From CAIKBL01 sp964555355 (lineage in GTDB: Bacteria > Pseudomonadota > Gammaproteobacteria > Ga0077536), in NCBI GenBank assembly GCA_964555355.1, contig CAZKRY010000015.1, positions 62,001 through 126,000 on the forward strand: 64,000 bases of DNA. The letters are read 5' to 3'. The stretch's first letter is position 1, and each line of letters starts with the position of its first letter. Position numbers and translations under genes: made by a program. Below the pieces are notes generated by a model that was not told the origin of the DNA, made no database searches, and saw only the letters and a program-made list of their open reading frames with translations. Shown one piece after another: positions 35,101 through 43,920 of the stretch.

Positions 35101-36577
35101 GCGCGTCGCATGGCTGGTTGCGGTTTGCTGCTTCTGCGCGTGTACCGCGCCGCCGGAGGCGCTGCGTTTTGGACTCGCCGCGGCGCCCGCGACCTTGGAC
35201 CCGCGCTACTATACCGATGCCGCGGCCGCGCGGATCGGCCGTCTCATCTTCGAGCAATTGGTCGATTTCGATCTAGCCTTTGAGCCGGTGCCCGCGCTCG
35301 CCGACTGGGTGCTGATCGCGCCGACGCAATATCGCTTCACATTGCGTCGCGCGAGCCATTTTCATGACGGTACGCGTCTCACCGCGCAGGACATCGCGGC
35401 GACATATCGCGCGGTTCTCACGCCTACGAGTACGTCACCACATCGCGGCACACTCAATAACATCGCGCGCGTCGAAGTGCTGGCACCCGAGACGATCGAT
35501 TTTTACCTGCGCCGGCCGGATCCGCTCTTCCCGGGTTTGTTGACCCTCGGCATCCTACCTGCTCGGCAAGCGGCGTCACCGCAAGTGCTGTCGTCACCAA
35601 TCGGTTCCGGACCCTTTGTATTGGAGCGGCAAACGGCGCCCGAGCACGTACAGCTAACCCGCCGCCAGGATGGTCAGCGCCTCGAGTTCTTAACGATCAC
35701 GAGCGAAACCACCCGTGCCTTGAAGCTCGCGCGTGGTGAGCTTGATATTTTGCAGGGCGGCTTGTCGCCTGAGACGACACGCTGGCTCGCGCGGCAGCCC
35801 GAGGTGCGCGTGTCGCAGCGGCCGGGCACGGTGTTTTCGTACATTGGCACGAACCTGGCGCACGGTCCCACCAGTCAGCGTAAAGTGCGGGAAGCATTGC
35901 TGCTCGCGCTTGATCGCGAGGCGATCTTGCACTATCTGTTGAACGATCAGGGCCGGCGCGCCGAAACATTGCTCGTGCCCGAACATTGGGCCGCGGCGAA
36001 GTTAAACGGCCCGGCGCGTGATCTGACGGCAGCACGGCGCGCGCTTGCCGCGGCTGGATTCGGTGTGGCACGGCCGCTGCGGCTCGAACTCAAGACCTCC
36101 AGCGATGCTTTCCGGCGCCGGCTCGCGACCGTTCTGCAGCAGCAATGGCGCGAGGCGGGGATCGAAGTCACGCTCAAGAGTTATGATTGGGGTACGTTTT
36201 ACGGCGACGTCAAAGCCGGGCGGTTCGATTTGTATCTTTTATCGTGGGTGGGTTTGCAGTTGCCGGATATTTTTCGCCAGGCATTTCATAGCGATTCGCG
36301 GCCGCCGCGCGGCGCGAATCGCGGCGGTTACGTCAATGCCGAAGTGGACGCGCTGATCGACACCGCCGAGCGCGCGACAAACCTTCATGCGCGCATTCGC
36401 GACTATCGCGCGCTCCAAGCGCTGTTGCTGCGCGATCTACCGTATTTACCATTGTGGTTCGAAGACACCCTCATTGTCCAACGCACGCGCGTGCATGGCT
36501 ACGATACCGATCTTCACGCCGATTACGACGGATTAACTCGTGCTAAGTTGATTGCCGACGATGCTGCCACGCATTGA
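35063..36577 (+). CDS. ABC transporter peptide/solute-binding lipoprotein (SBP family 5)
   Basis: 504 residues from the ATG at 35063, overlapping rlmD by 38 bases; the frame is open further upstream, and later TTG starts are possible. A lipoprotein signal (helix VAWLVAVCCFCAC, lipid Cys in the last position) is followed by an SBP_bac_5 fold: LRFGLAAAPATLDPRYYTD, FTLRRASHFHDGTRLTAQDI, SPIGSGPFVLE, and the lower lobe to SYDWGTFYGDVKAGRFD. Family members deliver di- or oligopeptides, or cell-wall peptides, to DppBC/OppBC permeases. The matching permeases are 1.9 kb downstream at 38482. Confidence 0.87.
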   Translation: MWNRLLFLSRRAERVAWLVAVCCFCACTAPPEALRFGLAAAPATLDPRYYTDAAAARIGRLIFEQLVDFDLAFEPVPALADWVLIAPTQYRFTLRRASHFHDGTRLTAQDIAATYRAVLTPTSTSPHRGTLNNIARVEVLAPETIDFYLRRPDPLFPGLLTLGILPARQAASPQVLSSPIGSGPFVLERQTAPEHVQLTRRQDGQRLEFLTITSETTRALKLARGELDILQGGLSPETTRWLARQPEVRVSQRPGTVFSYIGTNLAHGPTSQRKVREALLLALDREAILHYLLNDQGRRAETLLVPEHWAAAKLNGPARDLTAARRALAAAGFGVARPLRLELKTSSDAFRRRLATVLQQQWREAGIEVTLKSYDWGTFYGDVKAGRFDLYLLSWVGLQLPDIFRQAFHSDSRPPRGANRGGYVNAEVDALIDTAERATNLHARIRDYRALQALLLRDLPYLPLWFEDTLIVQRTRVHGYDTDLHADYDGLTRAKLIADDAATH

Positions 36578-37043
36578 AATTGATATCACCTCGCAATGCC
36601 TGCAGCTTTGGCGGGATGAGGCGTGCATTGCCGAATATGCCGTATCCACGGCGACCAACGGCCCCGGCGAGCGCATGCATAGCGAATGCACTCCGCGCGG
36701 TGCGCATGTGATCGCGGCGAAAATTGGTGCCGATGCGCCGCTCAATACCGTATTCAAAGGGCGCGTGCCGACCGGCGAGATTTACTCGCCCAAATACGCC
36801 GTGACCCAGCCGACCGGGCGAGACTGGATCCTGACGCGCATTCTGTGGTTGGCCGGATGCACGCCTGGCGTTAATCAAGGCGGCGACTGCGATACCTACC
36901 GCCGTTTCATTTACATTCACGGCACCCCCGACGAAACACCGCTGGGGCGCGCGGGATCACGCGGCTGCATTCGCATGCGCAATGCGGATGTGGTTGCGCT
37001 GTTTGAGCAAGTCCATATCGGTACGGAAGTGAATCTCAAATGA
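36561..37043 (+). CDS. L,D-transpeptidase (YkuD) domain protein without signal peptide
   Basis: 160 residues from the ATG at 36561 (a TTG 9 bases before is also in frame). A single YkuD catalytic domain: the conserved HGTPDETPLG and the active-site SRGCIRMRNADV with nucleophile Cys. Secreted L,D-transpeptidases make 3-3 peptidoglycan crosslinks or trim stem peptides, but this protein starts directly with the beta domain and has no signal or membrane anchor. Either it acts in the cytoplasm or it leaves by another route. It overlaps the end of the binding-protein gene and the start of the isomerase gene (ATGA). Confidence 0.85.
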   Translation: MLPRIEIDITSQCLQLWRDEACIAEYAVSTATNGPGERMHSECTPRGAHVIAAKIGADAPLNTVFKGRVPTGEIYSPKYAVTQPTGRDWILTRILWLAGCTPGVNQGGDCDTYRRFIYIHGTPDETPLGRAGSRGCIRMRNADVVALFEQVHIGTEVNLK

Positions 37044-37864
37044 CTGAACTCCCCAAATTTGAAACGTTGGCGCTGACGCTTGACGGTAATGTCGCGAAAC
37101 TTGCACTCAATCGACCGGACAAAGCGAATTCGATGTCGTCCACGCTGTGGCATGAATTACAAGCAGCTTGCGAGTGGTTCGATGCGACTCCGGCGGTGCG
37201 AGTAATCATTCTTTGCGGTAACGGCAAACATTTTTGCGCCGGGATCGATCTCGCCTTGCTACAAAGTCTGCAAGCGGAGGTGGCGGAGCTACCCGCCGGT
37301 CATCGGCAGGAGCGTCTGCGTCGGCGCATCACGGTTTTGCAGAACTGTATCAGCGCGTTTGAAGCCTGTCGCAAACCGGTCATCGCGGCCATTCACGGGG
37401 TGTGTGTCGGCGGCGGCATCGATTTGATCACGGCCTGCGACATCCGTTACGCGACGCTCGATGCTAGATTCTGTGTGAAGGAAATCGATCTCGCGATTGT
37501 CGCCGACGTGGGCACGCTACAGCGCCTACCACGCATCGTCGGCGAGGGAGTGGCCCGCGAATTGGTGCTCACCGCGCGCGAAGTGCGTGGCGAAGAAGCA
37601 CGCGAGCTGAAGCTCGTCAATCGCGTGTTTGCGACCGAGGAGGAGATGATGGCGGCGGCGAGCGAAGTGGCAAAGGCCATTGCCGACAAGTCACCGCTTG
37701 CCGTGCGCGGTACCAAGGAAATGTTGAACTATAGCCGCGATCATTCGGTTGCGGCCGGACTCGACTATGTCGCGGCAAAAAACGCGAGCCTGCTGTTCGC
37801 GCCCGATGTTACCGAGGCGGCCGCTGCGTTCATGCAGAAGCGGCGGCCTCGATTTGAGGATTGA
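37040..37864 (+). CDS. Crotonase family: dienoyl-CoA isomerase-like protein
   Basis: 274 residues. Crotonase fold with LNRPDKANSMSS, the oxyanion loop KHFCAGIDLALL, and IAAIHGVCVGGGIDLITACDIRYA. Acid residues in VKEIDLAIVADVGTLQRLP match the ECH1 group (delta3,5-delta2,4-dienoyl-CoA isomerase), where Glu and Asp in this block replace the hydratase pair. A role in unsaturated fatty acid breakdown is likely; the transporter context is not explained by it. The start overlaps the L,D-transpeptidase stop. Confidence 0.85.
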   Translation: MTELPKFETLALTLDGNVAKLALNRPDKANSMSSTLWHELQAACEWFDATPAVRVIILCGNGKHFCAGIDLALLQSLQAEVAELPAGHRQERLRRRITVLQNCISAFEACRKPVIAAIHGVCVGGGIDLITACDIRYATLDARFCVKEIDLAIVADVGTLQRLPRIVGEGVARELVLTAREVRGEEARELKLVNRVFATEEEMMAAASEVAKAIADKSPLAVRGTKEMLNYSRDHSVAAGLDYVAAKNASLLFAPDVTEAAAAFMQKRRPRFED

Positions 37865-37886
37865 GGTCGGCGTATGGTCTGCATAG

Positions 37887-38366
37887 CTACGGCGCTTTCG
37901 CCTCACGCATGAGTTCGCGTACGAAACGTTTGATGTGTAAATCGTAAAGCACCAATTCGCCGCCGACTTTGACGGCGGCGATCGCGAGGCGCCCGATCAA
38001 CATCAATAACAAAATCGCAAACACCCATGCGACGAAATACGTCAGTCGGATGTTTTGGACCGGTTCTGGCGCAGTATTGGCTTTTTCCAGCATGTCGGCT
38101 GGGGTTGTGTCGTCGTTTACGGGATGGCGCTCGACGCTCGCGATGCTGCGATCGAGATGCGAACCGGCTTCGATGGCATCGGCAAAGCGCTCAATTTTGC
38201 GCGGATCGCTGTACAGCGACCATGCTTCGGCAATGACCGCGAGCGCGATCCACAAGCCCACCGCCAAGAGGACCATGCCGCTCGCGCGGACGATGAGATG
38301 AGCGATTTGCGTGGTACGACCCAACGCGTCCGGCGCGGGATCGGATTCAAATTGATAGCGAGCCAC
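37887..38366 (-). CDS. Small membrane protein of unknown function
   Basis: 159 residues, not recognised. Two hydrophobic segments are clear: about 26-50 (LIVRASGMVLLAVGLWIALA) and about 108-132 (TYFVAWVFAILLLMLIGRLA). Between them is a polar, probably periplasmic loop, and the C-terminal tail is basic. It is the only minus-strand gene inside the importer cluster and separates the isomerase from the permeases; its promoter would lie in the 115-base gap before 38482. Confidence 0.6.
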   Translation of the reverse strand: MARYQFESDPAPDALGRTTQIAHLIVRASGMVLLAVGLWIALAVIAEAWSLYSDPRKIERFADAIEAGSHLDRSIASVERHPVNDDTTPADMLEKANTAPEPVQNIRLTYFVAWVFAILLLMLIGRLAIAAVKVGGELVLYDLHIKRFVRELMREAKAP

Positions 38367-38481
38367 GTAAGCCTCCGGTGCCTAAATTCCTCCGCACTGT
38401 AAGCCGAGCCATCGTCGACACGCAACTTGAACATCTACAAAGCACGTTTTTCAATTGGCGGCGTAATCTTTACTTTACGAT

Positions 38482-39420
38482 ATGGCAACTACTAGCCCGT
38501 TATCCCGCATGATGTCTCAGATCATGAGCGCCGCCGTCACGATTATCGGCGTCACACTGCTCGTGTTCGCGCTGCTTCACCTCGTGCCGGGAGATCCCAT
38601 CGATGCGATGCTGGGCGAACAAGCGAGTGGTGCCGATCGCGCCGCATTGCGTGCGGCGCTCGGACTCGATGCGCCGCTAACCACGCAACTCGTGCGCTAC
38701 TACCACAATCTGGTTCGACTCGAGCTGGGCGACTCGCTGCACAATCAACTACCGGTTGCCGCATTGTTGGCCGCGCGCGCGCCTTACACGTTGGGGCTCG
38801 CGCTCGTCGCGAGCGCGATTGCGCTCTTGATCGCGCTGCCGCTCGGGATCGCGAGTGCGCTGCGCGTTGATGGGCTAGCCGATCGCGCGAGCACGCTGCT
38901 CGCGGTAGTGGGCGCGGCGATTCCAAGCTTTGTCCTCGGCCCGGGGCTGCTCGTCATCTTTGCCGTTTGGCTGCCGTGGCTGCCGGTCGGTGGTGCGGAC
39001 TCATTACTGAGCGTCATCCTTCCGGCGGCGACGCTTGGGCTTGGGATCGCCGCGCTGCTCACGCGCCAACTGCGCGCCGCCGTGCTCGCCGTGTTGAATG
39101 AGCCTTTTCTGGTCGCTGCCGCGGCACGCGGCTTGTCGACTCGACGCGTTCTGCGGCGGCATACGCTGCCGAACGCGCTCGTTCCGTGCCTCACCGTTTT
39201 TGGCATGCAACTCGGCGCGTTACTCGGCGGCGCGGTGATTACCGAGACGGTGTTTGCGTGGCCAGGCCTCGGTACGCTCACGATCGATGCCATTCAACGT
39301 CGCGATTATCCGGTCGTGCAGGGCTGTGTGCTGGCCATCGCGTGCACCTACGTCCTAGTGAATCTCGCAACGGAGCTCGTTTGTGCGTGGCTCGATCCGC
39401 GGCTTGGACAAAAGCCATGA
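38482..39420 (+). CDS. ABC transporter permease, DppB/OppB type
   Basis: 312 residues with six membrane helices. The N-terminal signature VFALLHLVPGDPIDAMLGEQAS and the EAA-loop region LNEPFLVAAAARGLSTRRVLRRHTLPNAL define a family 5 peptide-type inner-membrane permease; TVFAWPGLGTLTIDAIQRRDYP is the C-terminal hallmark. It pairs with the next gene (ATGA overlap) and presumably with the binding lipoprotein at 35063. No ATPase gene is seen in the window. Confidence 0.9.
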   Translation: MATTSPLSRMMSQIMSAAVTIIGVTLLVFALLHLVPGDPIDAMLGEQASGADRAALRAALGLDAPLTTQLVRYYHNLVRLELGDSLHNQLPVAALLAARAPYTLGLALVASAIALLIALPLGIASALRVDGLADRASTLLAVVGAAIPSFVLGPGLLVIFAVWLPWLPVGGADSLLSVILPAATLGLGIAALLTRQLRAAVLAVLNEPFLVAAAARGLSTRRVLRRHTLPNALVPCLTVFGMQLGALLGGAVITETVFAWPGLGTLTIDAIQRRDYPVVQGCVLAIACTYVLVNLATELVCAWLDPRLGQKP

Positions 39421-40217
39421 AGCGCTGGCTCAATCAGCATCTATGGTGGTGCGTGGTACTCGCATGGTTGGCGGCCGCCGCGCTCGGGCCGGCATTGGAA
39501 GCACGCGCGAATCGCTTGAGTCTCCCACAAATGTTCGCCGCACCCTCGTTGAGTACCGTGCTCGGTACGGATGAACTTGGCCGCGACATCCTGGCACGTG
39601 TTGCCTTGGGCGCCACGGTCACGTTGCCGATAGCACTTGCGGTGGTCGTGCTTTCGCTCACCTTGGGCAGTGCGCTTGGCGTGTTCGCCGCCATCGTTGG
39701 CGGCGCGTTCGAGCGCACGCTGTTGCGTATCACCGAAGTATTTCAAGCCTTCCCCGGGTTACTGCTCGCCATTGCGCTGGCTGGGGTACTCGGTCCCGGA
39801 AGTGGCAATGTGGTCATCGCGTTGTGCGTCGTGAGTTGGGTTGGATTTGCGCGACTGGCGCGCGCGCAAACCAATATCATCAAGACCCGCGAACACGTGC
39901 TGGTGGCAACGTCGTTGGGCGTCACACCGGCAAAGATTATCGGGCGGCATCTGTTGCCCCTGCTCGCCGGACCGCTGTTAGTTGAAGCGACGTTTCTATT
40001 TGGGGGAAGTATCGCGGCCGAAGCTGGCATGAGTTTCTTAGGGCTAGGCGCGCAACCGCCCACCCCATCGTGGGGCAATATGCTGCGCGAGGCCACCCAA
40101 TACTGGCTCTCCGCACCGCATCTATTACTTGGCCCGGGTTTCGCGATCGTCTCGCTGGTACTCGCCGTGCAAGTGGGAGCCGAACGCCTTCGCCAGAAGT
40201 GGCAGACGCCGCGCTAG
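39417..40217 (+). CDS. ABC transporter permease, DppC/OppC type
   Basis: 266 residues from the ATG overlapping the dppB-like stop. It is the second subunit of the family 5 importer: the N-terminal LGTDELGRDILARV is the DppC signature, helices follow, the EAA loop is IIKTREHVLVATSLGVTPAKIIGRHLLP, and GMSFLGLGAQPPTPSWGNML is the C-terminal block. It is shorter at the N-terminus than many OppC proteins. The downstream gap holds a large palindromic element. Confidence 0.9.
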   Translation: MKRWLNQHLWWCVVLAWLAAAALGPALEARANRLSLPQMFAAPSLSTVLGTDELGRDILARVALGATVTLPIALAVVVLSLTLGSALGVFAAIVGGAFERTLLRITEVFQAFPGLLLAIALAGVLGPGSGNVVIALCVVSWVGFARLARAQTNIIKTREHVLVATSLGVTPAKIIGRHLLPLLAGPLLVEATFLFGGSIAAEAGMSFLGLGAQPPTPSWGNMLREATQYWLSAPHLLLGPGFAIVSLVLAVQVGAERLRQKWQTPR

Positions 40218-40248
40218 ATCACTGCTCCAAAAGACGCGCGCGGCGCAA

Positions 40249-40361
40249 GGCCGGGATGCGGATGACTTGCTTCGGGACACGCCACGAGTACGTCCCTGTA
40301 GGCTCGCGAAAATACATCCTGTATTTTCACGGTCCCCAAGCAAGTCATCCGCATCCCGGCC
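40249..40361. repeat. Nested palindromic element with 24-bp perfect inverted ends
   Basis: The ends 40249-40272 and 40338-40361 are perfect 24-bp inverted repeats, extended inward by a mismatch and GGGAC/GTCCC. Inside lies a second perfect hairpin, 40308-40316 with 40320-40328 (9 bp, loop TCC). The element is 113 bp with no coding capacity, in the gap between convergent genes. The form is that of a MITE or complex REP-type unit. It could also fold in RNA as a bidirectional terminator. Confidence 0.85.
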
Positions 40362-40406
40362 GGATATTGGCACCGACTATCCGAGAATTCTTAGCTACCC
40401 GCTTAG

Positions 40407-40868
40407 TTATTCACAAGGTGTGCAGCGAAAAACCGGGATATCGCGAGTCGTGCGTCGTTGGTACAGATCAAAATCCCGATAGTGTTGGCAGCACAGTGGC
40501 CATACCGCGGCTTTTTCGGTCGTGCTCAAACATGTCGCGAGATATGGCCCACGTTTTCCTCGACACTCGATTTCGATGCGTGGATGGGCTGTCAAGTTGT
40601 AGTACCAACTAGGATGATGTGGTCCCCCCGCGAAAGATGCGACCAGCAATACCGCATCGCCCTCCGGCACGTACATCAACGGCAAGGACAGCGCCCGCCC
40701 GCTCTTCGCCCCGATCATGTGAACCATGCACACGTCACCGCCGCCGAACGCCGCGCCGATTCGCCCGCCGGAACCGCGATAAAGCGCCAGGTGTAGCCGC
40801 GACATCCAGCGCGCCAGCGGCTTGAGCAGGCGATATTGACCTTCGGTAATCGGACGTGGTGTCGTCAT
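40407..40868 (-). CDS. Deazaflavin-type nitroreductase family protein
   Basis: 153 residues, split beta-barrel of the DDN/F420-dependent nitroreductase group: YRGSGGRIGAAFGGGDVC, IGAKSGRALSLPLMYVPEGD, and GGPHHPSWYYNLTAHPRIEIEC are the family blocks. Known members in actinobacteria use coenzyme F420; cofactor and substrate of proteobacterial members are mostly unknown. The C-terminus ends unusually with a cysteine pair (FRCTPCE). Confidence 0.8.
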   Translation of the reverse strand: MTTPRPITEGQYRLLKPLARWMSRLHLALYRGSGGRIGAAFGGGDVCMVHMIGAKSGRALSLPLMYVPEGDAVLLVASFAGGPHHPSWYYNLTAHPRIEIECRGKRGPYLATCLSTTEKAAVWPLCCQHYRDFDLYQRRTTRDIPVFRCTPCE

Positions 40869-40988
40869 GGCGGAGACTCCCAGGTGGGTTAATACGTGTC
40901 AGTGTAATGGGTTTCGTACGCGCCGGTGCGCATACGCTGGGCCAGGTGCCCTGCTAGAATTGTTCCTCCCTGCTTGCATGAGGCGCAC

Positions 40989-42047
40989 ATGTCTCTCGGT
41001 CCTTTGATGATCGATTTGGCGACGACCGAACTTCAACCGGAAGAACGGGAGCTACTGCGACATCCCTTGGTCGGCGGGGTCATTTTGTTTTCGCGCAATT
41101 ATGAATCCCGCGCGCAGTTAGTTTCGCTGACGCAGGCGATCCACGCGCTGCGTAGCCCTCGTTTGTTGATTGCGGTCGATCACGAAGGCGGCCGAGTACA
41201 ACGATTTCGGCACGAGTTCTGTGCCTTGCCGACTGCGCATGCGCTGGGTCATTTGTTTGACGCCGAACCGGCGCGTGCGCTCCGTTATGCGACCGATCTC
41301 GGCTGGTTGATGGCGAGCGAACTGCGTGCGGTGGAGGTCGATTTCAGCTTTGCGCCGGTGCTTGATCTATATGCCGGCCACAGCCGTGTCATTAACGATC
41401 GCGCCTTTCACGCCGAGCCGAACGCCGTATCGCGATTAGCCCACGCCTATATGCGCGGCATGCATGCGGCAGGGATGGCCGCGGTCGGTAAGCATTTTCC
41501 GGGACACGGTTCGGTCGAAGCGGATTCGCACCACGAACTGCCAATCGATCGCCGCGATCTCGAGACGCTGCGCCGACGCGACCTTGCACCCTTTCGGCGT
41601 TTGGCGAGCGCCGGTATCGAAGGCTTCATGCCCGCGCATATGTTGTTTCCGGCGGTCGACAGCAACCCTGTCGGGTACTCCAAAATCTGGCTGCAGCGGA
41701 TCTTGCGCGAAGAACTCGCGTTCACCGGCACCGTATTCAGCGATGATCTCGCGATGGGTGGCGCGGCGATCGTCGATAGCTTTCTCGAACGCGCGGAGCT
41801 CGCCCTCGCCGCGGGTTGTGATATGTGTCTAGTGTGCAATGATCGGGCGGCTGCGGTGCAGATCATCGATCGACTGGTGTATGAGATCCCGCCAATCCTT
41901 CAAGTACGTTTAATGCGTATGCATGGCCGCAAGCCGGTAGGCGATGTGGCGTGGCTTGATCATCCGCGCCGCGCCGATGCCCTTGCGGCTCTGTCACATT
42001 TCGCCGATGCGCCGATGCTCGCGTTAGGCGACGATAACCCCGCGTAA
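40989..42047 (+). CDS. nagZ: Beta-N-acetylglucosaminidase NagZ
   Basis: 352 residues from MSLGPLMIDLATTEL (ATG at 40989; the frame is open upstream). GH3 TIM-barrel: GGVILFSRNYES, IAVDHEGGRVQRFR, KHFPGHG followed by ADSHHELP, the loop with the Asp/His acid-base dyad, and FSDDLAMGGA with the nucleophile Asp. It is a cytoplasmic enzyme that cuts GlcNAc from anhydromuropeptides in peptidoglycan recycling. Confidence 0.95.
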   Translation: MSLGPLMIDLATTELQPEERELLRHPLVGGVILFSRNYESRAQLVSLTQAIHALRSPRLLIAVDHEGGRVQRFRHEFCALPTAHALGHLFDAEPARALRYATDLGWLMASELRAVEVDFSFAPVLDLYAGHSRVINDRAFHAEPNAVSRLAHAYMRGMHAAGMAAVGKHFPGHGSVEADSHHELPIDRRDLETLRRRDLAPFRRLASAGIEGFMPAHMLFPAVDSNPVGYSKIWLQRILREELAFTGTVFSDDLAMGGAAIVDSFLERAELALAAGCDMCLVCNDRAAAVQIIDRLVYEIPPILQVRLMRMHGRKPVGDVAWLDHPRRADALAALSHFADAPMLALGDDNPA

Positions 42048-42065
42048 CTCACATTAGGCCGCGCC

Positions 42066-43010
42066 ATGCTCGCTTTCGTTTTTTCAACGTGGTTTGGCCG
42101 CGCGGCTGTCGCATTCGTCATGCGTGTGAGTGCGGTGATCGCGTTCGGTGCGTTGCAGGTGGTCGTTGCGTTCGAATGCGCGCCGATGCGCGACACGGTA
42201 CCGCCGGCGAACGTCAGTTATGCCGATAGCCTGCTCTGGGAAATCGAAGGTCCAGGGCGACGACGCGGATTCTTGTTCGGGACGATCCATCTTGCCGCAG
42301 ATTCGGTCGGGCAGCCAACCAATCGAGTGAGCGCGGCGCTGATGGATAGCGAACAATTCGGGATGGAGATGATGCTCGATCTGGAAGCCATGTTTGGGGT
42401 TAGTGGCGCGATGCAGCTGGAAGGCAAGCAACGCTTAAGTAAGCTGGTCGGCGCCGCGCTGTTCGATCGCGCGGTGGAACGGTTGAGCGCCTATGGCGTC
42501 ACGCGTGAACAAGCGGACAGTCTGAAACCTTGGGCGGTATATACCACGTTGAGTTTGCCGGCTCGTCAGTTTTCTTTGCCATTGGATATGGTGCTAATGA
42601 CCACCGCCCAGCAAGCCGATAAAAAAGCCTTCGGGCTCGAAACATTATCCGAGCAAACCGACGCTTTCGAGCAAATCTCGCTTAAAGATCAAACCGAGCT
42701 ATTGCGCGACGTGGTCTGCCACTACGAACAGCTCCAACAAGATACCGAAGACTTGGTAGCGCACTACTCGCGTGGCGATCTGCGCGGGCTGTATCGGATT
42801 GCGCATCGCCACGACTCGCCACTCAACGATCGCTTGTTGGAGGGTTTGCTCATTAAACGCAATCGCCGCATGGTCGACCGCCTACATCGCCACTTGCAGG
42901 ACGGGCGCGCCTTTGTCGCGATAGGCGCATTGCATCTGCCGGGTCCCGAGGGTGTATTGGCGTTGCTGGTTGCGCGAGGCTATCGGGTAAAGCCCTTGGC
43001 TGCGCACTAA
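42066..43010 (+). CDS. TraB/GumN family protein
   Basis: 314 residues. The N-terminal hydrophobic segment (about 11-36) is a signal peptide or anchor. Then LLWEIEGPGRRRGFLFGTIHLA, the family's His-containing motif, MEMMLDLEA, and near the C-terminus DGRAFVAIGALHLPGPEGVLALL, the second GxxH block. The fold resembles metal-dependent hydrolases (Tiki-like); substrates are unknown in bacteria. It is 18 bases after nagZ, probably one transcript. Confidence 0.87.
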   Translation: MLAFVFSTWFGRAAVAFVMRVSAVIAFGALQVVVAFECAPMRDTVPPANVSYADSLLWEIEGPGRRRGFLFGTIHLAADSVGQPTNRVSAALMDSEQFGMEMMLDLEAMFGVSGAMQLEGKQRLSKLVGAALFDRAVERLSAYGVTREQADSLKPWAVYTTLSLPARQFSLPLDMVLMTTAQQADKKAFGLETLSEQTDAFEQISLKDQTELLRDVVCHYEQLQQDTEDLVAHYSRGDLRGLYRIAHRHDSPLNDRLLEGLLIKRNRRMVDRLHRHLQDGRAFVAIGALHLPGPEGVLALLVARGYRVKPLAAH

Positions 43011-43089
43011 GCCACGGTGACGATGTTGGATCCGCGCCGCTCGTGGCAAAATACGTGCTCACCACGTGAGCGTTAGCGCAGCTGTCACG

Positions 43090-43920
43090 ATGACCACGGT
43101 CAATTTCACTAAAATGCATGGGCTCGGTAATGATTTCGTGCTGATCGACGCGCGTACCATGCCGTGCGCGCTCACGCCGACGCAGCTCGCGCATCTCGCG
43201 CACCGCCGGTATGGTGTGGGCTGCGATCAAATTCTACTTATCGAGCCAAGCGATCTGCCGGGCGCCGCGGGGCGATACCGGATCTTCAATGCGGACGGCA
43301 GTAGCGCCGAACATTGCGGCAACGGCGTGCGTTGCGTAGCGAAGTTCCTGCGCGACACGGGCACAGTGCGCGACGGCTTGTGCCGCATCGAAATCGATGG
43401 TCGCACTTACGCGTTAACCCTCTTGGACGGTGATCAAGTTCGCGTCGACATGGGGGTTCCATCGTTCACGCCGACTGACCTGCCGTTTACGGCGGTGGAG
43501 GCGCCAACTTACCGGCTCGAATTTCAGGGCGGTACTTACACCTTTGGCGCGGTCTCAGTCGGCAATCCCCACGCCGTCTTTGAAGTTGCGGATGTTGCGG
43601 CGGCACCGGTCGCCGAACTTGGCGGATGGCTGCAGGACCACCCGTGGTTTCCGCGCCGCGTGAACGTTGGTTTCATGCAAGTGTTATCGCCGGCGCAAAT
43701 TCGATTGCGTGTATTCGAGCGCGGCGTGGGCGAGACGAACGCATGCGGCACGGGTGCCTGCGCGGCGGTGGCGGTCGGCGTGCGATGGGGGAAATTGGCG
43801 GCACACACCACCGTCGCACTCCCCGGCGGCGAACTCGTCATCGAGTGGGGTGGAGCACAAGAAACTTTGTATATGACAGGACCGGCGACGACCGTGTTCG
43901 AGGGCACCATAACTTTATGA
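43090..43920 (+). CDS. dapF: Diaminopimelate epimerase DapF
   Basis: 276 residues from the ATG at 43090 (MTTVNFTKMHGLGNDF, the usual start; a GTG at 43066 is in frame). It has both catalytic cysteines, in AEHCGNGVRC and NACGTGACAAV, with mirror-image domains. It interconverts LL- and meso-diaminopimelate for lysine and peptidoglycan. The stop overlaps the DUF484 start, and the order dapF-DUF484-xerC is common in gammaproteobacteria. Confidence 0.96.
   Translation: MTTVNFTKMHGLGNDFVLIDARTMPCALTPTQLAHLAHRRYGVGCDQILLIEPSDLPGAAGRYRIFNADGSSAEHCGNGVRCVAKFLRDTGTVRDGLCRIEIDGRTYALTLLDGDQVRVDMGVPSFTPTDLPFTAVEAPTYRLEFQGGTYTFGAVSVGNPHAVFEVADVAAAPVAELGGWLQDHPWFPRRVNVGFMQVLSPAQIRLRVFERGVGETNACGTGACAAVAVGVRWGKLAAHTTVALPGGELVIEWGGAQETLYMTGPATTVFEGTITL

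Noticed and set aside
40926..40988. Longer N-terminus for nagZ
   Set aside because: The 21 extra codons match no NagZ start, whereas MSLGPLMIDL begins the family fold.
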